NCBI GenBank assembly: GCA_023384135.1
Contig: JAHDXS010000001.1
Location: 1,091,878 to 1,155,877, forward strand
Direction of reading: 5' to 3'
DNA from: Alphaproteobacteria bacterium
Lineage (GTDB): Bacteria > Pseudomonadota > Alphaproteobacteria > Micavibrionales > Micavibrionaceae
DNA length: 64,000 nucleotides
Under the pieces are notes generated by a model. It was not told the DNA's origin, did not search any database, and was given only the letters and a program-made list of their open reading frames with translations. A program made the position numbers and the translations under genes. Position 1 is the first letter of the stretch; each line of letters starts with the position of its first letter. Below are positions 25,126 to 33,565 of this stretch, piece by piece.

Positions 25126-26606
25126 TTCGTTTGACTTTCCAATGATTTAAGCAACCTGTACTCACTATAAGTCCAGCGCCGCCAGTCGTCCATATCCCTT
25201 TGCAAGGTTCGGTGCATAGCCGGAAGATTGGTCTGATCCGGGAATGAAGGAGAGAACGGGTCTTTTAATCTTTCGGAATATATCATGAGCGCCGGAATAG
25301 CCGCGCTGCCAATACCCTCTAAATACGGCACATCAAGAAAGGCTCCTTTTCCGGATATCTCTCTGGCGTGGATTACGTTGTGGTGCGCTATGATGCCGCC
25401 GATATTCACAAAACTGGTGACATAGAGCACACCAAGCAGGGTCAAGACGTTTGCGTTAATCAACCACGTATTCGACTTATTCAATATGCTCCGAACGATA
25501 ATCCAGCATAAGCCGGAAGCGACCAGCCCCATCCATATAAAGGCCGCTACGCGCCAATATGTCAGGGCGTAGACTTCTACATACATATTCGTGCGGTAAA
25601 TAGAGGAAACGACCAGAAGCACGTTTTGCAAAACCCAGACATAAATCATGCCCCGCACAGGCTTCGATCCTGAGACTTCTGGCCCCGCGTTCTGGGTGAT
25701 CAAGACAAATGCCGCCGCCAGAAGAGCTGTGACGATGAGTGGATAGGCTCCCTGCTGGGCATACTTTGCATAAGTGATCCCCTTCGGCAACTCCGCACCG
25801 GCCCAGAGATAATTGATATCCAGCGCCGTCTGGCACGCAAACATCAGATTGAAAATAACCAAGGACCTGAGAACCGCCTCTTTGGTAAACGCCCACTCGG
25901 TAAAACGCATGGGCTGTGGCTCGTCAGTATCGGCCATCACTTTGAGCTTCTTAGCCTTCCGTGCCATCAATTTCGGCCTGATAACGGCAAATATCGCCGA
26001 GCCTGCGAGTACCCAGAAAAACAGCCGCCCTAAAGACAGGAAGCGTAAGACGAACTCAGCATCCAATAGTGAGACCCAAAGCGTGATGACCGGGTTTGCA
26101 CTTGAGAAAAGCAAAAGGAATACGAACGACAACAAGATCGGCAGAAACCAGCCGCGCATGAAAATCTCAAGAGTATTATGAGGCATAAATTTATGCTGAT
26201 ACTTTCTGTAAGTGATCGTGGCCTTGCTCAAGGGATGGAGGAGAAACAGGAAAAAACTGGCTAGTTTTCCGAGCCAAGCCATCGCATCCTTTTGCCATCC
26301 ACCCTTGGAAAAAATCGCAAGGCTTACCGTTCCAACAGCAATCAGGCAAACGCTTAACAGGCTGGTTTTCTCAACCAGAAGGCCGCACTGGACTATGATC
26401 AGGAGTGAAATAATCCGGCCCGCTCGGGTTTCCAGAGTTCCGGGATTGTGGGTGGCAAGGGCCCCTATAAGCAAAAGACCGAATAAACCGAACGTCCAGC
26501 CTGCCTGATGCCCATAAAATAAAAAGTCCGCCAAAAGTGTTAAGCTCAAAGCAGAAACAATTTTAAGCCGGAACGAGTTCCGAAAGGTCGATAAAACATG
26601 TGTCAT
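25122..26606 (-). CDS. DUF4173/DUF4153-like multi-span membrane protein, 494 aa
   Basis: A membrane protein with about twelve hydrophobic segments. The AKYAQQGAYPLIVTALLAAAFVL block and the preceding loop match the DUF4173 family as I remember it. Central cytoplasmic loops are basic (MARKAKKLKV). The C-terminus is a soluble acidic tail (DDWRRWTYSEYRLLKSLESQTK). It is first gene of the operon with the response regulator and kinase (4-base overlaps), which suggests it supplies or senses the signal, as membrane accessory proteins often do in such operons. Function of the family is unknown. Confidence 0.75.
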   Translation of the reverse strand: MTHVLSTFRNSFRLKIVSALSLTLLADFLFYGHQAGWTFGLFGLLLIGALATHNPGTLETRAGRIISLLIIVQCGLLVEKTSLLSVCLIAVGTVSLAIFSKGGWQKDAMAWLGKLASFFLFLLHPLSKATITYRKYQHKFMPHNTLEIFMRGWFLPILLSFVFLLLFSSANPVITLWVSLLDAEFVLRFLSLGRLFFWVLAGSAIFAVIRPKLMARKAKKLKVMADTDEPQPMRFTEWAFTKEAVLRSLVIFNLMFACQTALDINYLWAGAELPKGITYAKYAQQGAYPLIVTALLAAAFVLITQNAGPEVSGSKPVRGMIYVWVLQNVLLVVSSIYRTNMYVEVYALTYWRVAAFIWMGLVASGLCWIIVRSILNKSNTWLINANVLTLLGVLYVTSFVNIGGIIAHHNVIHAREISGKGAFLDVPYLEGIGSAAIPALMIYSERLKDPFSPSFPDQTNLPAMHRTLQRDMDDWRRWTYSEYRLLKSLESQTK

Positions 26607-26806
26607 AGATGAGGCTTTTCCTGAGCGCTTGTCACTGGATGAATTGTTGTGTCCTGTTCAAAAAAATCCGCCTTTTCGACAAGCCACCACGCATCCCGCT
26701 GCAAACTCTGCGGGATGTTATAAAAAGCCTGCTTTAAAACGGGGTGCAGGGGCTTATTGCTAAAAATACAAATGCTAAGACAGGGTTTTTGATACAGTTT
26801 CGTCAT
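26603..26806 (-). CDS. Possible small protein, 67 aa, upstream of the DUF4173 gene
   Basis: Open frame of 67 codons whose stop overlaps the DUF4173 start by 4 bases, an arrangement typical of coupled genes. The product (TKLYQKPCLSICIFSNKPLHPVLKQAF and a Trp-Trp-containing middle) has no recognisable motif. The ATG at 26806 lacks a good ribosome site. It may be real or chance. The surrounding 26807-27072 has no gene; it holds the hairpins listed separately. Confidence 0.3.
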   Translation of the reverse strand: MTKLYQKPCLSICIFSNKPLHPVLKQAFYNIPQSLQRDAWWLVEKADFFEQDTTIHPVTSAQEKPHL

Positions 26807-26953
26807 ATTTTTGTTTTATCGAAACGATATGCAAAAAATATGAGCGCAGTTTCTGTATATTCAGGTCTTTATGTGCAGATTTCGTGCAGGACAAAGTTGC
26901 AAAAAGCTAAAACTTCGCTTATGGTTTCCCACATGATTGAACGTTTTCACCAA

Positions 26954-27002
26954 AGCCAGCCCCTCTTGAACCGCAACCCAATCGCGGGTTTTTGCGCTGG
27001 CT
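26954..27002 (+). ncRNA. Structured leader element before hen1, hairpin 1
   Basis: Outer stem AGCCAGC (26954-26960) / GCTGGCT (26996-27002), inner stem AACCGC (26969-26974) / GCGGGTT (26984-26990) followed by a T-run, the form of an intrinsic terminator inside a larger closed stem. It precedes a second terminator-like hairpin and the Hen1 start codon. Could be a short stand-alone RNA or an attenuation leader. Confidence 0.4.
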
Positions 27003-27034
27003 GAACGTTACGAGAATAGATTTGTAATGACCGG

Positions 27035-27058
27035 CCCGCCCTCAAAAGCGGGTTTTTT
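27035..27058 (+). terminator. Terminator-like hairpin 14 bases before the hen1 start
   Basis: Stem CCCGC (27035-27039) / GCGGG (27048-27052) and six T residues (27053-27058). It lies inside what must be the hen1 5' leader, unless hen1 is transcribed from a promoter within 14 bases, which is hardly possible. So transcription of the RNA-repair operon may depend on read-through or antitermination. Confidence 0.6.
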
Positions 27059-27072
27059 ATTGAGAGTTTAAA

Positions 27073-28539
27073 ATGTTACTGACAATTACAACCACACACA
27101 AACCGGCCACGGATATGGGCTACTTGCTGCACAAAAGCCCGGACAGGCTGCACAGCAAAGAGCTGCCCTTTGGCACGGCGCATGTCTTCTACCCGGAAGC
27201 CACAGATAAAAAATGCACCGCCGCATTACTTCTGGAAATCGACCCGGTCGGGCTGGTTCGCAAGGAAAAGGGTTCGACCTTCTCGCTCGAACAGTATGTG
27301 AACGACCGCCCGTATGTCGCGTCCTCCTTCATGAGCGTGGCGATCAACCGGGTTTTCGGCACACTCCTTTCGGGCAAAAGCAAACACAGACAGGAGCTTG
27401 TCGATGCCGCCATCCCGCTGGAAGCCGTCATCTATTCCTTGCCCTGCCGCGCCAAGGAGGATTTTCTGCGCGAGCTCTTCGAACCGCTAGGCTATGCGGT
27501 GGAAATTGCACCCACGCCGCTCGACCCCAAATTCCCGAAATGGGGCAACAGCCCCTACTATACCGTCACTTTGCGCAAATCCTGCCCGCTGCGGGAACTG
27601 CTGATGCATCTTTACGTCCTGATCCCCGTTCTGGACAACAAGAAGCATTATTTCATCGGCGATGCGGAGGTCGAAAAGCTTCTGCACTACGGAGAAGGCT
27701 GGCTGAAAGATCACCCGCAGAAGGACATGATCGCAAAGCGCTATTTCCGCAACCTGCGCTCCTTTTCGCGCATGGCTCTCGATCAGTTGAAAGATGATGC
27801 CTCCTTAGAAGAAACGGAAGAGTTAGAGGGCGAAAAGACGATCAAGGCCGATGCGCAGGAAGAAGCGCTGGAAGAAACACTGACCGCCGCCGAGCCGGAA
27901 GAAAAAAAGACGAGCCTGCATAAGCTGCGCCACGAAACGGTCATCGCCGCCTTGCGCGAACATAACGTCAGCACCGTTCTCGATGTCGGCTGTGGCGAGG
28001 GCAAGCTGCTGAGAATCCTGAAAAAGCAAAAGGGCTTGAGCAAAATCTCGGGGTGCGATGTCTCAACGCAAAGTCTTGAAATCGCCAATGAGCGCCTGCA
28101 GAGCCGTTTTCCCAAGCACGGCGAGCTGGAGATTGAGCTGTTCCAATCCGCCCTGACCTACAAGGACAAGCGGTTCAAGGATTATGATGCGCTTGTGCTG
28201 GTCGAGGTGATCGAGCATGTGGATGAGCCCCGCCTGCCTGCCCTAGAACGGGCTGTGTTCGGGGCTGGCGTGCGCGTGGTGCTGGTCACCACGCCGAACG
28301 GCGAATACAACGCGCTGTTCGAAACCCTCCCGGCTGGGCAGTTCCGCCATGCTGACCACCGTTTCGAGTGGAGCCGCAAGGAATTTGAAGACTGGGGAAC
28401 CCGCGTGGCATCTAGCTTCGGCTATGAGGTCGCCTTCGCCCCGATCGGCGACGTGGATGAAAAACTTGGCGCGCCCTCGCAGATGGCGACTTTTGTTAAG
28501 CCAGACCTAAAAGAAAAGATAGAACAGGCAGTAAAATGA
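27073..28539 (+). CDS. hen1: Hen1 3'-terminal RNA ribose 2'-O-methyltransferase
   Basis: A 488-residue bacterial Hen1. Residues 1-240 form the Hen1 N-terminal domain (MLLTITTTHKPATDMGYLLHK start), which in characterised enzymes activates the ligase of Pnkp. After a Glu-rich linker (about 255-290) comes the methyltransferase: AdoMet motif LDVGCGEGKLL (about residue 302-312) and the Mn2+ centre EVIEHVDEPRL plus RHADHRFEW, giving Glu, Glu, His, His ligands. The enzyme methylates the 2'-OH at the cut site of RNA broken by ribotoxins before Pnkp seals it, making the repaired tRNA resistant to re-cutting. It overlaps pnkp by 4 bases. Confidence 0.93.
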   Translation: MLLTITTTHKPATDMGYLLHKSPDRLHSKELPFGTAHVFYPEATDKKCTAALLLEIDPVGLVRKEKGSTFSLEQYVNDRPYVASSFMSVAINRVFGTLLSGKSKHRQELVDAAIPLEAVIYSLPCRAKEDFLRELFEPLGYAVEIAPTPLDPKFPKWGNSPYYTVTLRKSCPLRELLMHLYVLIPVLDNKKHYFIGDAEVEKLLHYGEGWLKDHPQKDMIAKRYFRNLRSFSRMALDQLKDDASLEETEELEGEKTIKADAQEEALEETLTAAEPEEKKTSLHKLRHETVIAALREHNVSTVLDVGCGEGKLLRILKKQKGLSKISGCDVSTQSLEIANERLQSRFPKHGELEIELFQSALTYKDKRFKDYDALVLVEVIEHVDEPRLPALERAVFGAGVRVVLVTTPNGEYNALFETLPAGQFRHADHRFEWSRKEFEDWGTRVASSFGYEVAFAPIGDVDEKLGAPSQMATFVKPDLKEKIEQAVK

Positions 28540-31079
28540 CCTACACCATCAAAATCCCCGAACTTTCGCTCGTCGTTCTGGTCGGCTCGTCCGGCTCGGG
28601 GAAATCGTCGTTCGCGCGCAAACATTTCAGACCGACGGAAATTATTTCCTCCGACTTCTGCCGTGGGCTTGTATCGGATAACGAAAATGACCAGACCTGC
28701 TCGGACGATGCGTTCGACATCTTGCACAAAATTGCCTCGACCCGCATGAGGCGTGGCAAGATGACCGTGATCGACGCCACCAACGTCAACCCACAGGACC
28801 GCGCCGAACTCGTCAAGCTGGCGCGGGAGCATTGTGTGCTGCCTGTCGCTATCGTTTTTGACATGCCCTGGCAGCTTTGCCATGACCGTAACGAACAGCG
28901 TCCGGACCGGCAATTCGGCAAGCACGTGGTCATGCGCCACACCAGCCTGCTGCGCCGGGGCTTGCGGAGCCTCCGCAAGAGCGAGGGCTTTACCAACGTG
29001 CATATCCTCAGCAGTGTGGAGGCTGTGGATGCGGTTGAAATCGTGCGCCAGCCCCTCTGGAACAACAAAAAAGACGAGCACGGACCCTTCGATATTATCG
29101 GCGACATTCACGGCTGTTTCGATGAGCTTGTCACCCTGCTGAAAAAGCTGGGCTACAAAGTGGCGAAAGCCAAGGACAGATTTAACGTGACCCATCCCGC
29201 AGGGCGCAAAATCATCTTCGTGGGCGATCTGGTCGACCGCGGCCCCAAAACGCCAGATGTCTTGCGTTTAGCCATGAATACGATCGAAGACGGCGTGGCC
29301 TTCTGCGTAGTCGGAAACCACGACGACAAGCTTAAACGTGCGCTTTCGGGCAAAGATGTCAGGATTGCTCACGGGCTTCAGGAAAGCCTCGACCAGTTGG
29401 CGCTGGAAAGCGAAGAGTTCCGCCATAAAGTGACCAAGTTTCTAGGCGGTCTGATCAGCCATTATGTTTTCGATGACGGCGGGCTAGCGGTCGCGCATGC
29501 GGGGATTAAGGAAAAATATATCGGGCGCGGCGCCCCCAGCATCAAGCAATTCTGCATGTACGGTGAAACGACGGGGGAAACGGATGAATTCGGCCTGCCG
29601 ATCCGCTACCCGTGGGCGAATGATTACCGGGGCAGCACCCTTGTCGTTTACGGCCACACCCCCATCCCCGAGCCGGAATGGGTGAACAACACGATCAACA
29701 TCGATACAGGCTGCGTCTTCGGCGGTAGGCTGACCGCTCTTCGCTATCCTGAAAAGGAGCTTGTTTCGGTCAAAGCGAAGAAGGTGTATTCCGAACCGAT
29801 TCGTCCGCTCGCAATCAAGTCCGATGCGAACGATTACGACGTTCTGGATATTGCCGATGTTTCCGGCAAGCGGTTTATCAGCACCGAGCTTTATAAAAGC
29901 ATGACCATCCAGAATGAAAACGCTATGGCCGCTCTGGAGGTCATGAGCCGCTTTGCGGTGGATCCGCGCTGGCTGGTTTACCTGCCTCCGACCATGTCGC
30001 CGACCGAAACCAGCACCAAGGACGGGTATCTGGAACACCCCGACGAAGCGTTTGCCCATTATCGGTCTCAAGGGATCGAGGAAGTCATCTGCGAGGAAAA
30101 ACATATGGGCTCGCGGGCCATTCTTGTTGTCTGCAAAAGCGCCAAGGCGGCGCAGAAACGTTTCCGTGTTACGGATGGCCGATCCGGCGTATGTTATACG
30201 CGGACCGGGCGACCCTTCTTTAACGACCAGGCTTTAGAAAAACGCTTCATCGCCCGCGTAGGAAAAGCCGTGACTAAGGCCGGATTGTGGGACGCGCTCA
30301 AGACAGACTGGCTGATCCTTGATTGTGAATTGATGCCGTGGTCCGCCAAGGCCCAGAGCCTTCTGGAGCTTCAATATGCGCCCGTAGCGGCGGCCGCGGA
30401 TTCTTCTGTCTCCGCTGCTTATAGTTTGCTCAAGCAAGCGGCCAAGCGTGTCCCTGAACTCAAGGACATGGAAAGAAGCTATGCGGAACGGCAAGATCTG
30501 GTGCGGCAATACCGCGACGCGTATCGGCACTATTGCTGGCCCGTAAAATCGCTGTCGGACTACGCCTTGGCCCCCTTTCATATTCTGGCCCATGAGAAAA
30601 GCCAGAATATGCGCAAGCCCCATAGCTGGCATATGAGGATGATCGAGAAGCTCTGCAAGGCCGATCCGGATTTTTTCCAGAAGACGCAGCATGTCACCGT
30701 CCGGCTAGATGATGAAAACGCTTGTGCGAAGGCCGCCCGGTGGTGGGAAAAGATGGTCGCAAGCGGCGGCGAAGGTATGGTGGTCAAACCGCTGCACTTC
30801 ACGGAATCGGGAAACAAAGGCCTTGTCCAGCCCGGCATCAAATGCCGCGGCCCGGAATATCTACGCATTATCTACGGCCCGGAATATTCAACACTCTCAA
30901 ACCTCGAACGCTTGAGAAAACGCGGCCTTGGAAAAAAACGCTCCCTTGCCCTGCGCGAATATGCGTTGGGCTATGAGGCGCTGACTCACTTTGTTGAGGA
31001 AAAACCTCTGCATAAGGTGCATGAATGCGTCTTTGCCGTATTGGCGCTTGAAAGCGAGCCGGTGGATCCGAGGTTGTAA
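28536..31079 (+). CDS. pnkp: Pnkp polynucleotide kinase-phosphatase-ligase, RNA repair
   Basis: An 847-residue three-domain RNA-repair enzyme. Kinase: P-loop GSSGSGKSSFARKHF, residues 17-31. Phosphatase: metallophosphoesterase motifs GDIHGCFDEL (about 188), VGDLVDRGP and VVGNHDDKL. Ligase (adenylyltransferase): nucleophile Lys522 in EEKHMGSRAIL, with later motifs such as GGEGMVVKP and IKCRGPEYLRIIYG. It heals and, with Hen1, seals 2',3'-cyclic phosphate/5'-OH breaks in tRNA. Length is normal for the family. The two-gene operon is complete and intact. Confidence 0.94.
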   Translation: MTYTIKIPELSLVVLVGSSGSGKSSFARKHFRPTEIISSDFCRGLVSDNENDQTCSDDAFDILHKIASTRMRRGKMTVIDATNVNPQDRAELVKLAREHCVLPVAIVFDMPWQLCHDRNEQRPDRQFGKHVVMRHTSLLRRGLRSLRKSEGFTNVHILSSVEAVDAVEIVRQPLWNNKKDEHGPFDIIGDIHGCFDELVTLLKKLGYKVAKAKDRFNVTHPAGRKIIFVGDLVDRGPKTPDVLRLAMNTIEDGVAFCVVGNHDDKLKRALSGKDVRIAHGLQESLDQLALESEEFRHKVTKFLGGLISHYVFDDGGLAVAHAGIKEKYIGRGAPSIKQFCMYGETTGETDEFGLPIRYPWANDYRGSTLVVYGHTPIPEPEWVNNTINIDTGCVFGGRLTALRYPEKELVSVKAKKVYSEPIRPLAIKSDANDYDVLDIADVSGKRFISTELYKSMTIQNENAMAALEVMSRFAVDPRWLVYLPPTMSPTETSTKDGYLEHPDEAFAHYRSQGIEEVICEEKHMGSRAILVVCKSAKAAQKRFRVTDGRSGVCYTRTGRPFFNDQALEKRFIARVGKAVTKAGLWDALKTDWLILDCELMPWSAKAQSLLELQYAPVAAAADSSVSAAYSLLKQAAKRVPELKDMERSYAERQDLVRQYRDAYRHYCWPVKSLSDYALAPFHILAHEKSQNMRKPHSWHMRMIEKLCKADPDFFQKTQHVTVRLDDENACAKAARWWEKMVASGGEGMVVKPLHFTESGNKGLVQPGIKCRGPEYLRIIYGPEYSTLSNLERLRKRGLGKKRSLALREYALGYEALTHFVEEKPLHKVHECVFAVLALESEPVDPRL

Positions 31080-31099
31080 TTTCACGCCGCAGCAGAAAA

Positions 31100-31158
31100 T
31101 TGGTTGCGGGGGAGAGATACCCCCATGTCCTGCATGTGCAGGACTCGTTGGTTGCGGG
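31100..31158 (+). repeat. Two shortened att-like repeats with hairpins between them
   Basis: TTGGTTGCGGGGG (31100-31112) and TTGGTTGCGGG (31148-31158) match the first 13 and 11 bases of the island's terminal repeat. Between them are a hairpin GGGGG/CCCCC (31108-31124) and a perfect hairpin GTCCTGCA-TG-TGCAGGAC (31127-31144). Position just after pnkp and before mobC marks a likely internal junction, and possibly the mobilisation origin region. Confidence 0.45.
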
Positions 31159-31226
31159 AGTACACAGCAAACTAGTCCTGCTCCTCGGACGAAACGGCAG
31201 AAGAATCAATAACCTAGCAGCCTGAC

Positions 31227-31259
31227 CCGTTTCTGGTTTTTCCAGAAAGCGGGTTTTCG
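31227..31259 (+). terminator. Rho-independent terminator downstream of hen1-pnkp
   Basis: Long stem ACCCGTTTCTGG (31227-31238) / CCAGAAAGCGGGT (31244-31256, one bulged G) with TTTTT loop, followed by TTTC. It closes the RNA-repair side and separates it from the mobilisation genes. Confidence 0.8.
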
Positions 31260-31298
31260 CGTGGTCATTGGGCTTCTCCTCACAAGGGAGTAAGACCT

Positions 31299-31691
31299 AT
31301 GACACAACGCATTGCACCACCACAGCCTTGGCCATTTTCGATCAGGCTGACCTTTGAAGAACGGGCGCACCTTCTGGGTGCGGCTGGCGATATGCCGCTT
31401 GGATCGTATATCCGTAAAGTGCTTTTACAGGAGTCCGCTTCCTATAAGCGCAGGCGAGTCCGCCGTCCCGTGAAGGACGATCAAGCCTTGGCAAAACTGC
31501 TGGCCGAACTCGGCAGGTCGCATTTGGCCAATAACATGAACCAACTGGCCAAAGCCGTTAATAGCGGCTCCCTCCCTCTAACCCAGGATACGGAAAAAGC
31601 CATTCAGGATGCCTGCGACGAAATCCGTTGGATGCGTCAGACTTTGGTTGCCGCTTTGGGATTAGAACTGGATACCGGAGGGGGTAACTGA
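31299..31691 (+). CDS. MobC-like relaxosome protein
   Basis: A 130-residue protein of the MobC/plasmid mobilisation type. An N-terminal ribbon-helix-helix-like DNA-binding part (PFSIRLTFEERAHLLGAAGDMPLGSYIRKVLLQES) is followed by the typical L-A-E-L-G-R-S-H-L-A-N-N-M-N-Q-L-A-K-A helix. Such proteins bind oriT and help the relaxase nick. The stop overlaps the relaxase start by one base (TGATG). By analogy the oriT should lie within the non-coding 31080-31298 just upstream. Confidence 0.85.
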   Translation: MTQRIAPPQPWPFSIRLTFEERAHLLGAAGDMPLGSYIRKVLLQESASYKRRRVRRPVKDDQALAKLLAELGRSHLANNMNQLAKAVNSGSLPLTQDTEKAIQDACDEIRWMRQTLVAALGLELDTGGGN

Positions 31692-32998
31692 TGATCCTCA
31701 AGGGAAGCAAACGCACGGGGGCAATGGCACTTGCGCTGCACCTGCTCAATGAAGCCGACAACGAGCATGTCGAGCTGCATGAGCTGCGGGGGTTTTCCTC
31801 GGATAACCTGAAAGGGGCTTTGAAGGAAATACAGGCCATAAGCCAAGGCACACGCTGCAAGCAGTACCTGTTTTCCCTGAGCCTCAGCCCTCCCGAAACG
31901 GAGTGTGTCCCTGTAGAACAGTTTGAAAAGGCTATAGAGCGGATAGAAAAGAAACTGGGATTAGAAGACCAGCCCCGCGCCATTGTCTTCCATGAGAAAG
32001 AAGGCCGCCGCCATGCCCATTGCGTTTGGTCACGCATTGATAGCGACGAAATGAAAGCTATCGACATGCCCTATTTCAAAATGAAGCTCAGGGATGTTTC
32101 CAAGGAACTGTTTCTCGAACATGGCTGGAAACTCCCCAGAGGCTTCCTTGATAGCAAAGAGCGTAATCCTGAAAACTTCACCCTTGCTGAATACCAGCAG
32201 GCAAAGCGTCAAAGCGAAGACCCCAAAGCCCTGAAAGCCATGTTTCAGGAGTGCTGGGCAAGCTCTGATAACCGCCAATCCTTCACTCAAGCACTGGAAG
32301 ACAGGGGTTTTTACCTTGCCGCCGGAGATCAGCGCGGGTTTGTTGCGCTAGATTTTCAAGGCGAAGTTTATTCCCTCAGCCGATGGGTGGGCGTTCGTGC
32401 AAAAGAACTGAAAGCCCGTCTGGGCGATTGCGCTACCCTGCCAAAGGTTTCTGAGACAAAAGAAAATTTGGCCAAGCGCATGACCAAAACGCTCGAAACG
32501 CACCAGAAGACCATACGGCAACAGATTCAGAATGAAGCGGCTCCCCTGCTCAGGGAGAGGATCACGATGCAGAAGAAGCACCGCGAAGAACGCGAACGCA
32601 TGAAGGAATTTCATGAAAAACGTCAAACCACTGAAAACCGGACACGCGCCGAACGTCTGTCCAAAGGCCTTAAAGGGCTGTGGCACAGGATGACGGGTAA
32701 ATACCAACGTATGCGCGACGAGAATGAAAAGCAGCTTCAAAAGTCCAAAGAGCGCGATAGTGCTGAAAAACGCATGATGATTGATACCCAGCTCAAAGAG
32801 CGTCGCCAGTTGCAGGCGGTCTTGGTGAGCGTCCGGCAGGAACATAAATCTACCCTTACTGCGTTACGGGAAGATACTGCCTATTACATGCGCCTTGGCC
32901 GCGATGCCACAAGCAGCCCCCGCGCCGAATTCCAGAAAGCAGAAGGCCGCGCCCAGTCACGTTCTACTGATAAAGGGCGTGGACGAGCGATCGAATAA
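31691..32998 (+). CDS. Relaxase/mobilisation nuclease (VirD2/MobA-like)
   Basis: A 435-residue relaxase. Residues 1-150 hold the nuclease: the metal-binding three-histidine motif is HEKEGRRHAHCVWSRID (His101, His108, His110). The tyrosine nucleophile is probably in the preceding part (Tyr59 in QYLFSLSLSP is one candidate). Residues 260-400 are a long charged coiled coil (ETHQKTIRQQIQ to RQEHKSTL). The protein should nick one strand at oriT and lead it through a conjugation channel. It forms one transcript with mobC. With no mating-pair genes in the element, it would need a helper system. Confidence 0.88.
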   Translation: MILKGSKRTGAMALALHLLNEADNEHVELHELRGFSSDNLKGALKEIQAISQGTRCKQYLFSLSLSPPETECVPVEQFEKAIERIEKKLGLEDQPRAIVFHEKEGRRHAHCVWSRIDSDEMKAIDMPYFKMKLRDVSKELFLEHGWKLPRGFLDSKERNPENFTLAEYQQAKRQSEDPKALKAMFQECWASSDNRQSFTQALEDRGFYLAAGDQRGFVALDFQGEVYSLSRWVGVRAKELKARLGDCATLPKVSETKENLAKRMTKTLETHQKTIRQQIQNEAAPLLRERITMQKKHREERERMKEFHEKRQTTENRTRAERLSKGLKGLWHRMTGKYQRMRDENEKQLQKSKERDSAEKRMMIDTQLKERRQLQAVLVSVRQEHKSTLTALREDTAYYMRLGRDATSSPRAEFQKAEGRAQSRSTDKGRGRAIE

Positions 32999-33018
32999 TT
33001 GTATTTTCAGGTTTTCAT

Positions 33019-33051
33019 TTGACTTGTATTGATAAAAATATGCTCATACAA
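33019..33051 (+). promoter_or_regulatory. Possible promoter/operator of the metal-resistance operon
   Basis: TTGACT (33019-33024) with an overlapping inverted repeat TTGTAT (33024-33029) / ATACAA (33046-33051) lies 30-60 bases before the first gene of the block. No convincing -10 is seen at the standard distance, so this is weak. Confidence 0.3.
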
Positions 33052-33080
33052 AAAGGATTGTTAATAATCTACAGTATGTT

Positions 33081-33464
33081 ATGTTGATAGTCATGCGCGT
33101 GTTTTTGATGCTCCTCATATTTGCGATTGGGTTCAGCGGCTATTTAGCCGCAGCGCATGCTTTTGCGCCGGATTCGTGCAATCCTGCTATGAAAGCTGAG
33201 ATGTCTAGCCAAGGCTTAGATGTGGCGGATTGCGCCGACCATCAAGATGCTGACAATAATCAGCCAGGCACTGATCAGGATAAAAACTCAGATAAAATAT
33301 GCCTTGATTGTACACATTGCTGTGCGTCCCACTCGATGAGCCTTTCAAACTATGACTTTGACTTGTCTAAGCCGGAGGCTTCGCGTTTGTCTCCATCTTT
33401 AGAAGCAAGTCCTAACAGCGATTTCATCGCTTCAATGCTTCGCCCCCCAAGATCCCTCGTTTGA
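33081..33464 (+). CDS. Small secreted Cys/His/Asp-rich protein heading the metal-efflux operon
   Basis: A 127-residue protein with a signal peptide (residues 1-28, ending AAAHAFA) and a mature part with Cys residues in DSCNPAMK, ADCADHQD and KICLDCTHCCASHS. The C-x2-C-x2-C-C-x2-H cluster could bind a soft or borderline metal. Similar short proteins precede czc/cus-type operons in proteobacteria and are annotated as hypothetical or metal-resistance proteins. A hairpin (33503-33522) separates it from the czcC-like gene. A periplasmic metal sensor or buffer is inferred from context only. Confidence 0.65.
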   Translation: MLIVMRVFLMLLIFAIGFSGYLAAAHAFAPDSCNPAMKAEMSSQGLDVADCADHQDADNNQPGTDQDKNSDKICLDCTHCCASHSMSLSNYDFDLSKPEASRLSPSLEASPNSDFIASMLRPPRSLV

Positions 33465-33502
33465 TTTAAGCGGAGTTTAAGCCTCTGGCTTGAAATCCGT
33501 AC

Positions 33503-33522
33503 GCCGCTTCGTTTGAAGCGGC
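33503..33522 (+). other. Perfect hairpin between the small protein and czcC genes
   Basis: GCCGCTTC-GTTT-GAAGCGGC, an 8-bp perfect stem with a tetraloop and no T-run. Probably an mRNA processing or stability element setting different levels for the first gene and the efflux genes. Confidence 0.5.
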
Positions 33523-33565
33523 TTGAACTGCGTTACGCATTTTCAATTAAACAAGGAATAATCTT

